A DNA stretch of 50,958 bases. Source: Pseudomonas californiensis (GTDB lineage: Bacteria; Pseudomonadota; Gammaproteobacteria; Pseudomonadales; Pseudomonadaceae). Numbering within the stretch: position 1 is the stretch's first letter; every line of letters starts with the position of its first letter. Shown in pieces: positions 1 to 8,390 of the stretch. The position numbers were made by a program, and so were the translations under genes. The stretch is taken from positions 1 through 50,958 of the forward strand of contig NZ_JAGTPK010000038.1 of the NCBI RefSeq assembly GCF_021147775.1, read 5' to 3'. Under the pieces are notes generated by a model. That model was not told the origin of the DNA, did not search any database, and saw only the letters and a program-made list of their open reading frames with translations.

Positions 1-20
1 GAGTCCCCTAGGGGACGCCA
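1..20 (+). tRNA. tRNA-Glu, 3' end only
   Basis: These 20 bases are identical to the 3' end, including the encoded CCA, of the complete tRNA-Glu at 200-275. The rest of this copy lies before the window. It is followed after two bases by tRNA-Gly, the same arrangement as in the second copy. Confidence 0.85.
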
Positions 21-22
21 TT

Positions 23-98
<76 letters not shown>

Positions 99-199
99 TT
101 TTTAAGCAGCGTTGCTCTTTGAGCAGGGTTGAGTGAAACCAGAACACATCTTCGGGTGAAGTCTGGAACTGAAACACACACCATGGTGTTTCAGGCAGT

Positions 200-275
200 G
201 TCCCCTTCGTCTAGTGGCCTAGGACACCGCCCTTTCACGGCGGTAACAGGGGTTCGAGTCCCCTAGGGGACGCCA
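200..275 (+). tRNA. tRNA-Glu (TTC)
   Basis: A 76-base cloverleaf with a GTCCCCT/AGGGGAC acceptor stem, TTC anticodon, GTTCGAGTC T-loop and encoded CCA. It reads GAA/GAG. It sits between the two tRNA-Gly copies and is probably co-transcribed with them. Confidence 0.97.
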
Positions 276-277
276 TT

Positions 278-353
<76 letters not shown>

Positions 354-364
354 TATTCACGAAA

Positions 365-390
365 ACGCCGCTCAATAGAGCGGCGTTTTT
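365..390 (+). terminator. Terminator of the tRNA array
   Basis: A perfect 9-bp stem (ACGCCGCTC/GAGCGGCGT) with an AATA loop runs into a T-run, directly after the last tRNA-Gly. This is a canonical intrinsic terminator. Confidence 0.9.
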
Positions 391-551
391 GTATGCGCGT
401 TTTAATAATGGGCCCGTGCTGGATCTTCAACCCGTCACATCAAAACGCTACAGGGCGATTGCGCTCGATTGCATTAATCAAAGTTGACTGACTCTACAAT
501 CATGGCGGAACGCTCCACGGTCACGGCAGCGTCGCGCTTGTTACCGCAGAT

Positions 552-1199
552 TCAGTTGCGTGCCGAAAGGGCACGGATTCGTTCGCGCAACGAATGACCA
601 CGGCAGACAAGCACCAACAGTGCTCCGCCTGCTGCTGCAGCCATGTCTTGCTGGGCATCCCAGAAATCACCTTGTGCGCCGACGAACGACGAGTTTCCGC
701 CACCGACGTATTGCCCACCGATCCACTCCATCAGTTCGTACAACATGGAGGTCGACAGCACGAACGACCAGGCGATCAGTGAGGCCCAGGCACCTTCAAG
801 GTGGCATTTGCGGGTGATCACCTCACGCAGCGGGATGGCCATCAGCAAACCATAAGCCAGATGTACGAAGCGGTCGTAATGGTTTCGTTGCAAGTCGAAG
901 ACACGATCAACGTTCAGCCCGGTTACATGCTCGATTGCCGCAACGTACGGGACATCGGGATAGGTGTAGTGAGTGCCAACCTGATGCAGGCAAAGGAACA
1001 GCACGACCATCGCCCAGGACCAGGGCGTCCAGTAAAACCGTCTGCGGGTGAACCAGACCGCAAGGACCCCAACCGCAATCAGGCTGTTTTCGATCAGCCA
1101 GGTCTTGCGGTCTGCAGGGTCCCAGCCCAGCCACAGAAACACACCCAGAAACGCACAGTGCAGCCATGGCGTTATTGAGGCTCTGTTGTCGGTCAGCAT
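552..1199 (-). CDS. DUF2238 (YjdF-type) integral membrane protein
   Basis: A 215-residue protein with about six hydrophobic segments (roughly 13-25, 38-50, 60-74, 112-126, 137-153, 185-199). It carries the conserved family stretches HYDRFVHLAYGLLM (107-120), YELMEW (154-159) and GAQGDFWDAQQDM (174-186). These acidic and His-rich loops define the DUF2238/YjdF family, whose biochemical role is unknown. The start has a good ribosome site (AAGGAC, 8 bases upstream). It is a single gene that reads toward the tRNA array and has no same-strand partner. Family assignment is firm; function is not. Confidence 0.88.
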   Translation of the reverse strand: MLTDNRASITPWLHCAFLGVFLWLGWDPADRKTWLIENSLIAVGVLAVWFTRRRFYWTPWSWAMVVLFLCLHQVGTHYTYPDVPYVAAIEHVTGLNVDRVFDLQRNHYDRFVHLAYGLLMAIPLREVITRKCHLEGAWASLIAWSFVLSTSMLYELMEWIGGQYVGGGNSSFVGAQGDFWDAQQDMAAAAGGALLVLVCRGHSLRERIRALSARN

Positions 1200-1329
1200 C
1201 GTTAAGTCCTTCTCCCGTTTCTCTTGCAGGTTGCATAAACCTGTTTGACGTTAGGTTGGGCATCAGCGCGAGGATTCCATGAAATTCAAGTGTTTCCTGT
1301 TACGGAATCTGTTGAACAACAGGCAAAAA

Positions 1330-1353
1330 AACGCCGCTTGAAAAAGCGGCGTC
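1330..1353 (-). terminator. Terminator downstream of the pirin gene
   Basis: A stem ACGCCGCTT/AAGCGGCGT with a GAAA loop lies 35 bases beyond the pirin stop. The T-run follows it on the minus strand, so it ends pirin transcription. Confidence 0.85.
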
Positions 1354-1386
1354 GGGGGCGGAGTCAGCGTTAACTGTACGGTAGCC

Positions 1387-2109
1387 TTATGGCATTTGCG
1401 GCAAGTCGTTGGGGCGCAGGTCAAACACCAGCACTTCGGCATCAGCCCCTTTGCTCAGGTGGATGAGTTGTTCTTCGCGAATGCGCACGCCGTCGCCTTC
1501 TTCCAGTTGTTGACCGTTGAGCACTACGCTGCCACGAGCAACGTGTACATAAGCGTAGCGGTCGGCTGCCAGTTCGAGGGTGGCGGTTTCTGCACCGTCG
1601 AACAGACCGGCGTAAACCCGGGCATCCTGGCGAACCTTGAGCGCACCGTTCTCACCTTCAGGCGAAATGATCAGTTGCAGGCGACCGCGTTTCTGCTCAG
1701 GGCTGAAGTGTTCCTGCTGGTAGTTCGGGGTCGCGCCGCTGACACTCGGCACGATCCATATCTGCAGGAAATGTACGCCTTCGGTTTGCGAATGATTGAA
1801 CTCGCTGTGTGCAACGCCGCTGCCAGCGCTCATCAACTGTACGTCGCCTGGACGAATTACCGAGCCGGTGCCCAGTGTGTCCTTGTGTTCCAGCGCACCT
1901 TCCAGCACATAGGAAAAGATCTCCATGTCGCGGTGTGGGTGCTGACCAAAGCCTTTCCCGGCGATCACACGGTCATCATTGATGACCAGCAGATCCGAGA
2001 AACCCTGTTCCTGCGGATTGCGATAACTGGCGAACGAGAAGGTGTGGAAAGATTTCAACCAGCCATGGTTGGCTGCGCCACGATCAGAAGCTTTACGAAG
2101 AGTCAGCAT
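1387..2109 (-). CDS. Pirin family protein (bicupin)
   Basis: A 240-residue protein with the pirin N-terminal cupin signature. Likely metal ligands are His57 and His59 in GFGQHPHRDMEIFSY, then His101 and Glu103 in SGVAHSEFNH. A second cupin-like domain fills residues 140-235. Bacterial pirins of the YhhW type can open quercetin oxidatively; others act as redox-sensing regulators, so the substrate here is unknown. The chosen ATG has GGAGA at the right distance. An open frame continues to 2715, but it would run through the divergent regulator and shows no pirin similarity. The gene is divergent from the GlxA-type regulator at 2329, which may control it. Confidence 0.93.
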   Translation of the reverse strand: MLTLRKASDRGAANHGWLKSFHTFSFASYRNPQEQGFSDLLVINDDRVIAGKGFGQHPHRDMEIFSYVLEGALEHKDTLGTGSVIRPGDVQLMSAGSGVAHSEFNHSQTEGVHFLQIWIVPSVSGATPNYQQEHFSPEQKRGRLQLIISPEGENGALKVRQDARVYAGLFDGAETATLELAADRYAYVHVARGSVVLNGQQLEEGDGVRIREEQLIHLSKGADAEVLVFDLRPNDLPQMP

Positions 2110-2328
2110 GATATTTCTCCATCTGGTTGTCGACGCTGCACATTCAGGGATCGACTCGATGGGATGAAGGTTACTGGTTAACGCACGACGCAATAAGTAG
2201 CTGAAAGATGAATGACTGTCCTGCTCAGGTTGACAGTTGTTTCGTGAGCAATGTAGCAAGGCCCCATCCGGTGACATCTTCGTCATAATGACCCACAGAC
2301 CTTCCATTTTTTGAGTGGCGCGTAATTC

Positions 2329-3279
2329 ATGAAAACCGTGGCAATGGTGCTGTTTCCAGACTTTCTTCTGCTCGATATGGCTGGGCCCATGGAGGTTTTC
2401 TCCATTGCCAACCGCTACCTGACGCCCGCTGAGCACTACCAGTTGTCCACCATCGGCACTGAACATGGCGCCATACGGGCTTCCAATGGCGTGCAGGTCA
2501 TGGCGGACATTCATCTTGCGCAGGCGATGGGCAGCCATGACCTGTTGCTGGTGCCGGGTGGGCCAGGCGCTTATGACGAGAAACACGGCGCCTTGATGCA
2601 GTGGTTGCTGGACAGCAGGCCACGTCTGGCGTGCATTGGTTCGATCTGCACCGGGGCGTTCATCCTCGGCGAAGCAGGTTTGCTCGACGGGCATCGTGTG
2701 ACCACGCACTGGCATTACACGGATCGTCTGATCAAACGCTTCCCGAAAGCGGTGGTGGAGACCGATCAGATCTACATTCAGGACCGCAAGCTACTGACGT
2801 CGGGCGGTGTCACCGCCGGTATCGACCTGGCGCTTGCCGTGGTCGCGCAGGATCACGGCAAGAAAGTCGCCCAGGACGTGGCCAAAGTGCTGCTGGTGCT
2901 GATGAAGCGTCAGGGTGGGCAGGCGCAATTCAGCCCATTGACGAATTCGGTCGCGGCTCAGGAAACCGCGATTACCCGTGTGCAGAATTACGTGCTGGAA
3001 CACCTGGACGAGTCGTTCAGCGTCGAGCGCATGGCCGGTCTTGCCAACATGAGCGCTCGGCATTTTGCGCGGCTGTTTACCCGGGATATACAGATGACGC
3101 CGATGGAGTTTCTCCAGAATGCTCGGGTGGATCGCGCCAGAAACCTGCTCGAAGTCAGCGACCTGCCGCTCAAGACCGTGGCGTACCGCAGTGGATTTGG
3201 CAGTGTGCGACACATGCGCTTTCTGTTCTGCGAAAAACTTGGCCTGACGCCGGCCCAATACCGTGAACAATTCGCTTAG
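2329..3279 (+). CDS. GlxA family AraC-type transcriptional regulator
   Basis: A 316-residue regulator with two parts. Residues 1-185 form a DJ-1/PfpI-like domain with LLVPGGPGAYDE and a Cys at 107 in GSICTGAFILGEAG, the nucleophile-elbow position. Residues 215-315 form an AraC double helix-turn-helix ending in SGFGSVRHMRFLFCEKLG and TPAQYREQF. Such regulators sense small nitrogen or amide compounds in some species (ArgR, CdhR, GbdR belong to this class), but the ligand cannot be read here. It is divergent from pirin across a 219-base gap, so pirin is the obvious candidate target. Confidence 0.92.
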   Translation: MKTVAMVLFPDFLLLDMAGPMEVFSIANRYLTPAEHYQLSTIGTEHGAIRASNGVQVMADIHLAQAMGSHDLLLVPGGPGAYDEKHGALMQWLLDSRPRLACIGSICTGAFILGEAGLLDGHRVTTHWHYTDRLIKRFPKAVVETDQIYIQDRKLLTSGGVTAGIDLALAVVAQDHGKKVAQDVAKVLLVLMKRQGGQAQFSPLTNSVAAQETAITRVQNYVLEHLDESFSVERMAGLANMSARHFARLFTRDIQMTPMEFLQNARVDRARNLLEVSDLPLKTVAYRSGFGSVRHMRFLFCEKLGLTPAQYREQFA

Positions 3280-3402
3280 TTGCACTAAAACGCAGCGGTG
3301 TCCGTATCCGGCACCTCAATGACTGTGTTGCTCCCCCCTGAAAACTTGTACCACGCTCATTGCCTGCCAAGATGAAAGGAGACTATTCACCGGGGTGATG
3401 CA

Positions 3403-4923
3403 ATGGACTGCGAGCCACTTATTGGCCTGCCAACAGCCGCCACTACATGCGCAATCGCCGAGCCTGATTCGGTGCTGCAGTTTGGACCGTACAGCTTTCA
3501 TGCGCGCCAGCGCCTTGTGATGCGCGGCCTCGAACCGGTGCGCATGGGAGGGCGGGCGCTGGACATTCTGCAGGTGCTGATCGAGCATGCGGGCGCGGTA
3601 GTGGGCAAGCACGTCCTCATCGCGCTGGTCTGGCCCAACACCTTCGTCGAGGAAATCAATCTGCGAGTCCACATCGCGGCGCTGCGCAGAGCGTTGGGAG
3701 ATGGATGCGACGGTCAGCACTATATAGAAACAGTGCCACAGGAAGGCTATCGGTTTACAGCGCAGGTGGAGCGCGCCCGCGACGTGCAGATTGCCGAACC
3801 CAAAAGCGTCGCCAATAACCTGCCTGCGCGCTTGACGCCGGTAGTGGGGCGTGACGAGGTGGTGTGCAAGCTGAGCAGGCAACTTCCGGCGCGGCGCTTC
3901 ATGACCATCACCGGACCAGGCGGTATTGGCAAGTCCACGGTCGCCTGTCGTGTGGGCGAATCGTTACTGGCGTATTACCGTGATGGTGTCTGGCTGATTG
4001 ACTGCTCGGTCGTGAACAGTGAGGCGGCCCTGATCGAATTTCTTGCGCAGACACTCAAGCGGGATGGACGGCAGTCATTGACTGCTCTGTTCGATGAACT
4101 CGGGAAAGGCCGTTGTCTGCTGATTTTTGACAATTGCGAGCACCTTGCCGACAGCTGTCGCCGCTGGGCCGAAGCATTGCTGGGCTGTGGGGGGAATCTG
4201 TCGATTCTAATAACCAGTCGCCAACCTCTGGGGGCCAAGGGCGAGTCATTTTATCGCTTGTCGGCGTTGGCCGTTCCACCCGTGTCCGCGCTGGGCAGCG
4301 TCAGTCAGGCAATGGGTTATCCCGCCGTGCAACTGTTCGTCAGTCGGGCTCAAGCGCGCCAGCACGAGTTTTCATTGCGTGACCCTGATCTAAAAATGGT
4401 ACGCGACATCTGCCGCAGGCTGGACGGTCTGCCCCTGGCCATTGAGCTGGCCGCTGCCCAGATTGATACGTTCACGTTGTCCGGTCTGCAGGCCCAACTG
4501 AAAAACTGCTTTCAGCTGTTGAGCTGGAAGCGCCGTACGGCCGTTGCTCGTCATCAATCGCTCAAGGCGTCGCTGGACTGGAGTTACCACTGCCTGCCTG
4601 AATATGCGCAGACCGTATTGCAGTGCCTGGCGGTTTTCGAGTCGCCGTTCACCTGCGAGGCGGCGGTGGATGTGATCGGCTGCGACGGTCTGGGCGCGCG
4701 GTCCGTGCGGGACTGTGTGGCACAACTGGCGCGGCATTCGCTGCTGTTTACGGTCCAGAGTGACGGTGGGCTGCGGTATCGATTTGCCCATGCCACTCGG
4801 CTGTATGCGCTGCAAAAGCTTGAGCAGCACGGCGACCTTCAGAGGTTTCGCGCGCGGCACGCCCGTCATCTCGACCTGATGCGTTGGGTGGCTGCAGGCC
4901 AGTCAGCCCAATTGGTGGAGTAA
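3403..4923 (+). CDS. Winged-helix / STAND ATPase transcriptional regulator, short form
   Basis: A 506-residue protein. Residues 27-121 are an OmpR/PhoB-type winged helix (LRVHIAALRRALGD, then the wing IETVPQEGYRF). Next comes a STAND/NB-ARC-like ATPase with Walker A GPGGIGKS (171-178), Walker B CLLIFDNCEHL (about 239-249), a TSRQPLG sensor and the GLPLAIELAAAQ motif. The chain stops soon after the winged-helix-like end of the ATPase, at a point where its paralogue at 4903-7767 continues for about 400 more residues. The last 21 bases overlap the 3' end of that paralogue, which is convergent. It may be a natural short form or a C-terminal truncation. The sensed signal is unknown. Confidence 0.85.
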   Translation: MDCEPLIGLPTAATTCAIAEPDSVLQFGPYSFHARQRLVMRGLEPVRMGGRALDILQVLIEHAGAVVGKHVLIALVWPNTFVEEINLRVHIAALRRALGDGCDGQHYIETVPQEGYRFTAQVERARDVQIAEPKSVANNLPARLTPVVGRDEVVCKLSRQLPARRFMTITGPGGIGKSTVACRVGESLLAYYRDGVWLIDCSVVNSEAALIEFLAQTLKRDGRQSLTALFDELGKGRCLLIFDNCEHLADSCRRWAEALLGCGGNLSILITSRQPLGAKGESFYRLSALAVPPVSALGSVSQAMGYPAVQLFVSRAQARQHEFSLRDPDLKMVRDICRRLDGLPLAIELAAAQIDTFTLSGLQAQLKNCFQLLSWKRRTAVARHQSLKASLDWSYHCLPEYAQTVLQCLAVFESPFTCEAAVDVIGCDGLGARSVRDCVAQLARHSLLFTVQSDGGLRYRFAHATRLYALQKLEQHGDLQRFRARHARHLDLMRWVAAGQSAQLVE

Positions 4924-7767
4924 ACGCCTGGCCGCGACCAGATCCGGAAGCCCGGCGCCTTCAACAAAGCGTGCGTGTACAGGCGCCAGCAAGTCTTTGG
5001 CCTGAGAGGCTCGGCCCTGGCTTTGCCACAAGCGCGCCAGGGTTGTCGCGCTGCGCAGTTCCCACGCCAGCGCCTGCTGGTTTTGCGCCACAGCGATGGC
5101 CTTGAGCAACAGCGCCTCAGCCTGCTGATCGTCCTGCTCGGCCATCAGGGTTTCGGCCCGACTGCGCAGAATCTCTGCGGTGCACCAGCCTGCTGCACCG
5201 TTCTGGGCGCGTTCGAGCATGGCGTCATCCACCGCAGATGGGCGCAAAGTGATCATGATGTCGTTGATCAACCCTGTGCCGTCCTCGCAGCTCACAGCAG
5301 TTGGCGGCTCTGTCAGCAGTTGGCCATAGCGCTGCGCCCATGCGTTAAACAGCAGCACCGAATGCTTCAGCGTCTGCTCGTGCAGCAGTGTCACGTATTC
5401 GCCCGCCAGTCGCGTGTCACCGCTGTAGAGAGCGATGGGGCAGGCGGCAACGGCGAGACTGTAGCAGATCGATGCGCCATGGTTGATCTGTCGGGCAACG
5501 TCCAGTGCCTGACGGGCGGTCTGCAATGCCTGTTCGGGCAGGCCCTGCAGCCACAGGATGCGGGCCAGAACCGTCAGCGACGCGACGCTCAGGTCGTATT
5601 GAATCCCGAACCCGTGGGTAAACCGATTGAGGTGCCCGCTGTGCGCCATGCGCTGGATGACCTGATCGGCATCGCGCCGGGCCTGACCTTGATCGCCGGT
5701 GTAATGCAGCGCCAGAACACGCAGCCGATGGGCACTCAGGCATAGTGTTTCGCTGGCGTTGAGCCCCAATCGATTGAAGTGCTGGCTCTGTTCGAGCGCG
5801 AGCTGGTAATTGCCGCCACACAGGTTGACGGCCATCTGTCCTGAAATGGCTTGCAACTGGCCACCCAGCTCACCGGATTGTTCGGCCAGCAATTGCGCTG
5901 TGGTGAAGGCCTCCACGGTGTGCGGCGTGGGGCCCTGAGTGTGGTAGGAAAAGCTGCCCTGTGCCAGCTTCAGGTTCATTTTCAGGTCAAGGCAGGGCAG
6001 GGGATTGGCGTCCAGCAAGGCCAGGGCGCTGCGCACATAGTTGCCATGTTCGGTGAGCAGCGAAAGCTCCTGCCAGAGCGGTGCCGATTGAGCGACCAGA
6101 CGAATCGCAAGTGTGTGAGGGTGAAGAGCGTTCAGCCCCCAGGCCAGTGTCGCGCGAATGTCCTCGAGGTTTCGGCTGTAACGGTCGATCCAGACCTCGG
6201 TCGGCGTGCGCTCCCAGTCCTGTCGCGCCTGTTCCATGATCGCCAGGCAGCGCCTGGCGTGGCGCTCTTGTGTTTCCAGCAGTTCATGGTGATGGCTCAG
6301 CTTGTTCAGGGCGTAACGGCGTGTGGTATCAAGCAGGTGATAGCAGGCGTCCTCGTCTCCCGTTTCGACGTTCAGCAGAGATTTGGCCACCAGTTGGATA
6401 AGCGCACTGAAGACCTGCGCTTCTGGCACCTGTCTATCGGTGATAACCGCGCTCGCTGATTCCAGTGTGAACCGGCCCTTGAAAATGCCCAGCCTTCGCA
6501 GGCAGGTCTGCTCGCAAGGGCTCAACAGGTTCACGCTCCAGTCCAGCGTGGCGTGCAAGGTCTGATGACGGTCGCTAGCTGCGCCGGCATCAGTTGCCCG
6601 CTGGCTGTGGCTGTGCTGGACATGCTCCAGCACCGCGTCCAGCGGTAGGTGCCCCACCTGCGCAGCCGCCAGTTCGATGGCCAGCGGTATGCCGTCCAGG
6701 CGCTGACACAGCTCGACGACCTGAGGCAGGTTTTCATCAGTCAGCTCAAAATGTTCCTGGCTGGTCATGGCGCGTTCGACGAACAATTGCAGCGCGGCGT
6801 AGTGCAAGGCCGCGATGCGGTCCGTTTCGTCAGCAGGCGGGCAGTCCAGTGAATCGACACGTTGTATGTACTCACCTTCAGCGCGCAGGCTTTCGCGGCT
6901 GGTGGTCAGGATATGCAGGCGTGGGGCGCTGCGCAGCAGGCTTTCGCTGAGCATGGCGATAGCGTCCAGCAGGTGCTCACAGTTATCGAATACCAGCAGC
7001 ATCTGGCGGTCGCGCAAAAATGCAGTCAGGTATTTTTCATCATGCAGCGGGAGGTCCAGCATTGAGGTCAAGTGCGGGACAATCACCGCTGGATCGGTCA
7101 GGGGTGCGAGGTCCAGCAGACGAATGCCGTCGCGATACCGATCGATCAGTTGTTCGGCAACTCTCAGCGCCACGGTGGTCTTGCCGATGCCACCAGGGCC
7201 GACCAGTGAAATGAAACGGTGTTGCTCCAACTGGATGATGACGCGGTCGGCCAGCGCTTCGCGGCCCAGCATGCGTGCGCGGCGCATGGGTAGATTGTGG
7301 CGGGCCGAACTGGTCATCGGGGCATCCGGCGAGTTGTCGCTGTTTTCCAGCGTAAAGGGTGCGACAAAGCTGTAACCACGCTGCGCGACGGTGACGATGT
7401 AACGTTGCCCGGACTGGCCATCACCGAGTGCCTTGCGCAATGCTGCCATGTGTACCCGCAGGCTGCCGTCTTCGACCACGCTGGTCGGCCAGACGCGGGT
7501 CATCAGCTGTTGTTTGCTGACGACTTCGCCTGCCTGTTCCAGCAGGATGAGCAGGATGTCCATGGCCAGCCTGCCCAGACGCAGTGGACGATCAGCCTCA
7601 AGCACAACGCGCTGTTGCGGGAAGATGCGGTAGGGGCCAAAACGCATGGCCTGCTCGGTGAAAACGGTCAACGTTGGAGCTCCTGTCGCGGCGGCGGTGA
7701 TGAGGTGTGCCTGGACGGCAGTCTGCAGACTAGCCTGTTTCGGGCAACCGGGCGCCAACACGTTCAT
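4903..7767 (-). CDS. Winged-helix / STAND ATPase regulator, long form
   Basis: About 954 residues from the ATG at 7767. The order is an OmpR-type winged helix (about 40-138), a STAND ATPase with Walker A GPGGIGKTT (190-198), Walker B MLLVFDNCEHLLD and GIPLAIELAAAQ, and a long helical C-terminal region rich in Leu/Ala that looks TPR-like and would be the sensor. The ATG lies 4 bases after the AraC stop, which suggests translational coupling. A TTG at 7671 has a stronger ribosome site (AGGAG) and would shorten the protein by 32 residues; codon use upstream still looks coding, so the longer form is given. It is a clear paralogue of the convergent 3403-4923 gene. Confidence 0.85.
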   Translation of the reverse strand: MNVLAPGCPKQASLQTAVQAHLITAAATGAPTLTVFTEQAMRFGPYRIFPQQRVVLEADRPLRLGRLAMDILLILLEQAGEVVSKQQLMTRVWPTSVVEDGSLRVHMAALRKALGDGQSGQRYIVTVAQRGYSFVAPFTLENSDNSPDAPMTSSARHNLPMRRARMLGREALADRVIIQLEQHRFISLVGPGGIGKTTVALRVAEQLIDRYRDGIRLLDLAPLTDPAVIVPHLTSMLDLPLHDEKYLTAFLRDRQMLLVFDNCEHLLDAIAMLSESLLRSAPRLHILTTSRESLRAEGEYIQRVDSLDCPPADETDRIAALHYAALQLFVERAMTSQEHFELTDENLPQVVELCQRLDGIPLAIELAAAQVGHLPLDAVLEHVQHSHSQRATDAGAASDRHQTLHATLDWSVNLLSPCEQTCLRRLGIFKGRFTLESASAVITDRQVPEAQVFSALIQLVAKSLLNVETGDEDACYHLLDTTRRYALNKLSHHHELLETQERHARRCLAIMEQARQDWERTPTEVWIDRYSRNLEDIRATLAWGLNALHPHTLAIRLVAQSAPLWQELSLLTEHGNYVRSALALLDANPLPCLDLKMNLKLAQGSFSYHTQGPTPHTVEAFTTAQLLAEQSGELGGQLQAISGQMAVNLCGGNYQLALEQSQHFNRLGLNASETLCLSAHRLRVLALHYTGDQGQARRDADQVIQRMAHSGHLNRFTHGFGIQYDLSVASLTVLARILWLQGLPEQALQTARQALDVARQINHGASICYSLAVAACPIALYSGDTRLAGEYVTLLHEQTLKHSVLLFNAWAQRYGQLLTEPPTAVSCEDGTGLINDIMITLRPSAVDDAMLERAQNGAAGWCTAEILRSRAETLMAEQDDQQAEALLLKAIAVAQNQQALAWELRSATTLARLWQSQGRASQAKDLLAPVHARFVEGAGLPDLVAARRLLHQLG

Positions 7768-7771
7768 CGCT

Positions 7772-8209
7772 TCACAACGCAGCCAGCGCCTCGCCATGGC
7801 CGGCGTTTCGGGCGTGTCCTCGCCATGTGAAGGGATTGACGCCCTCGGCACGCGAGAAGATATGCGAAAAATGCGATTGATCACAGAACCCGCACTCCTG
7901 ACTGATTTGCGTCAGGCTCATGGCGGTGTGCTGAATCAGGCATTTGGCGCGGACCAGGCGTTGGGCACGGATCCATTCCTGGGGCGACAGCCCGGTGCTG
8001 CGTTTGAACGCTCGCGAAAAGTAGCTCCGTGACAGCGCGCATGCCTTGGCAAGTTCTGCCACCTCAATGTTCTCGCTCAGATTATCGAGGATCAGTTGCT
8101 TGGCCATACGCTCACGGCAGGGCGACAGGCCGCCGCTGTTGTCGCTGGGTTTATCGACTTTCTGCGCGCTGGCGCAGGAAGTGCAGGGGTACCGTGAAAA
8201 GTGAGTCAT
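7772..8209 (-). CDS. Small AraC family transcriptional regulator
   Basis: About 145 residues, made almost wholly of one AraC/XylS DNA-binding domain. Helix one is ELAKACALSRSYFSRAFKRS, followed by GLSPQEWIRAQRLVRAKCLI and the second helix-turn-helix QISQECGFCDQSHFSHIFSR. There is no ligand-binding domain. An N-terminal segment has a CTSC pair. The start is uncertain: ATG 8209 is used here, but ATG 8242 and TTG 8290 are also open and none has a strong ribosome site. It ends 4 bases before the long STAND regulator, so the two probably form an operon. Confidence 0.82.
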   Translation of the reverse strand: MTHFSRYPCTSCASAQKVDKPSDNSGGLSPCRERMAKQLILDNLSENIEVAELAKACALSRSYFSRAFKRSTGLSPQEWIRAQRLVRAKCLIQHTAMSLTQISQECGFCDQSHFSHIFSRAEGVNPFTWRGHARNAGHGEALAAL

Positions 8210-8390
8210 GGCAAATGTCCGTGGTGAATGGGATCTTTCCATGGGCAAAAGTTTGCGCAGAGGCTGCCATTCTTGAATCAGGGCGCGCAATTGACGAGTT
8301 AATCGTTGTTAATTTCGTGCCCCAGCGATGATGGCCAAGGGCTTGCTGCGGCGCTCTGTTCCGGGCCATCCAGCGTGGCCGTCGCCGTGC

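Noticed and set aside
2110..2715. Open frame extending the pirin N-terminus by about 200 residues
   Set aside because: It lies antisense to the divergent GlxA-type regulator, has no cupin likeness, and a good ribosome site sits at the internal ATG 2109.
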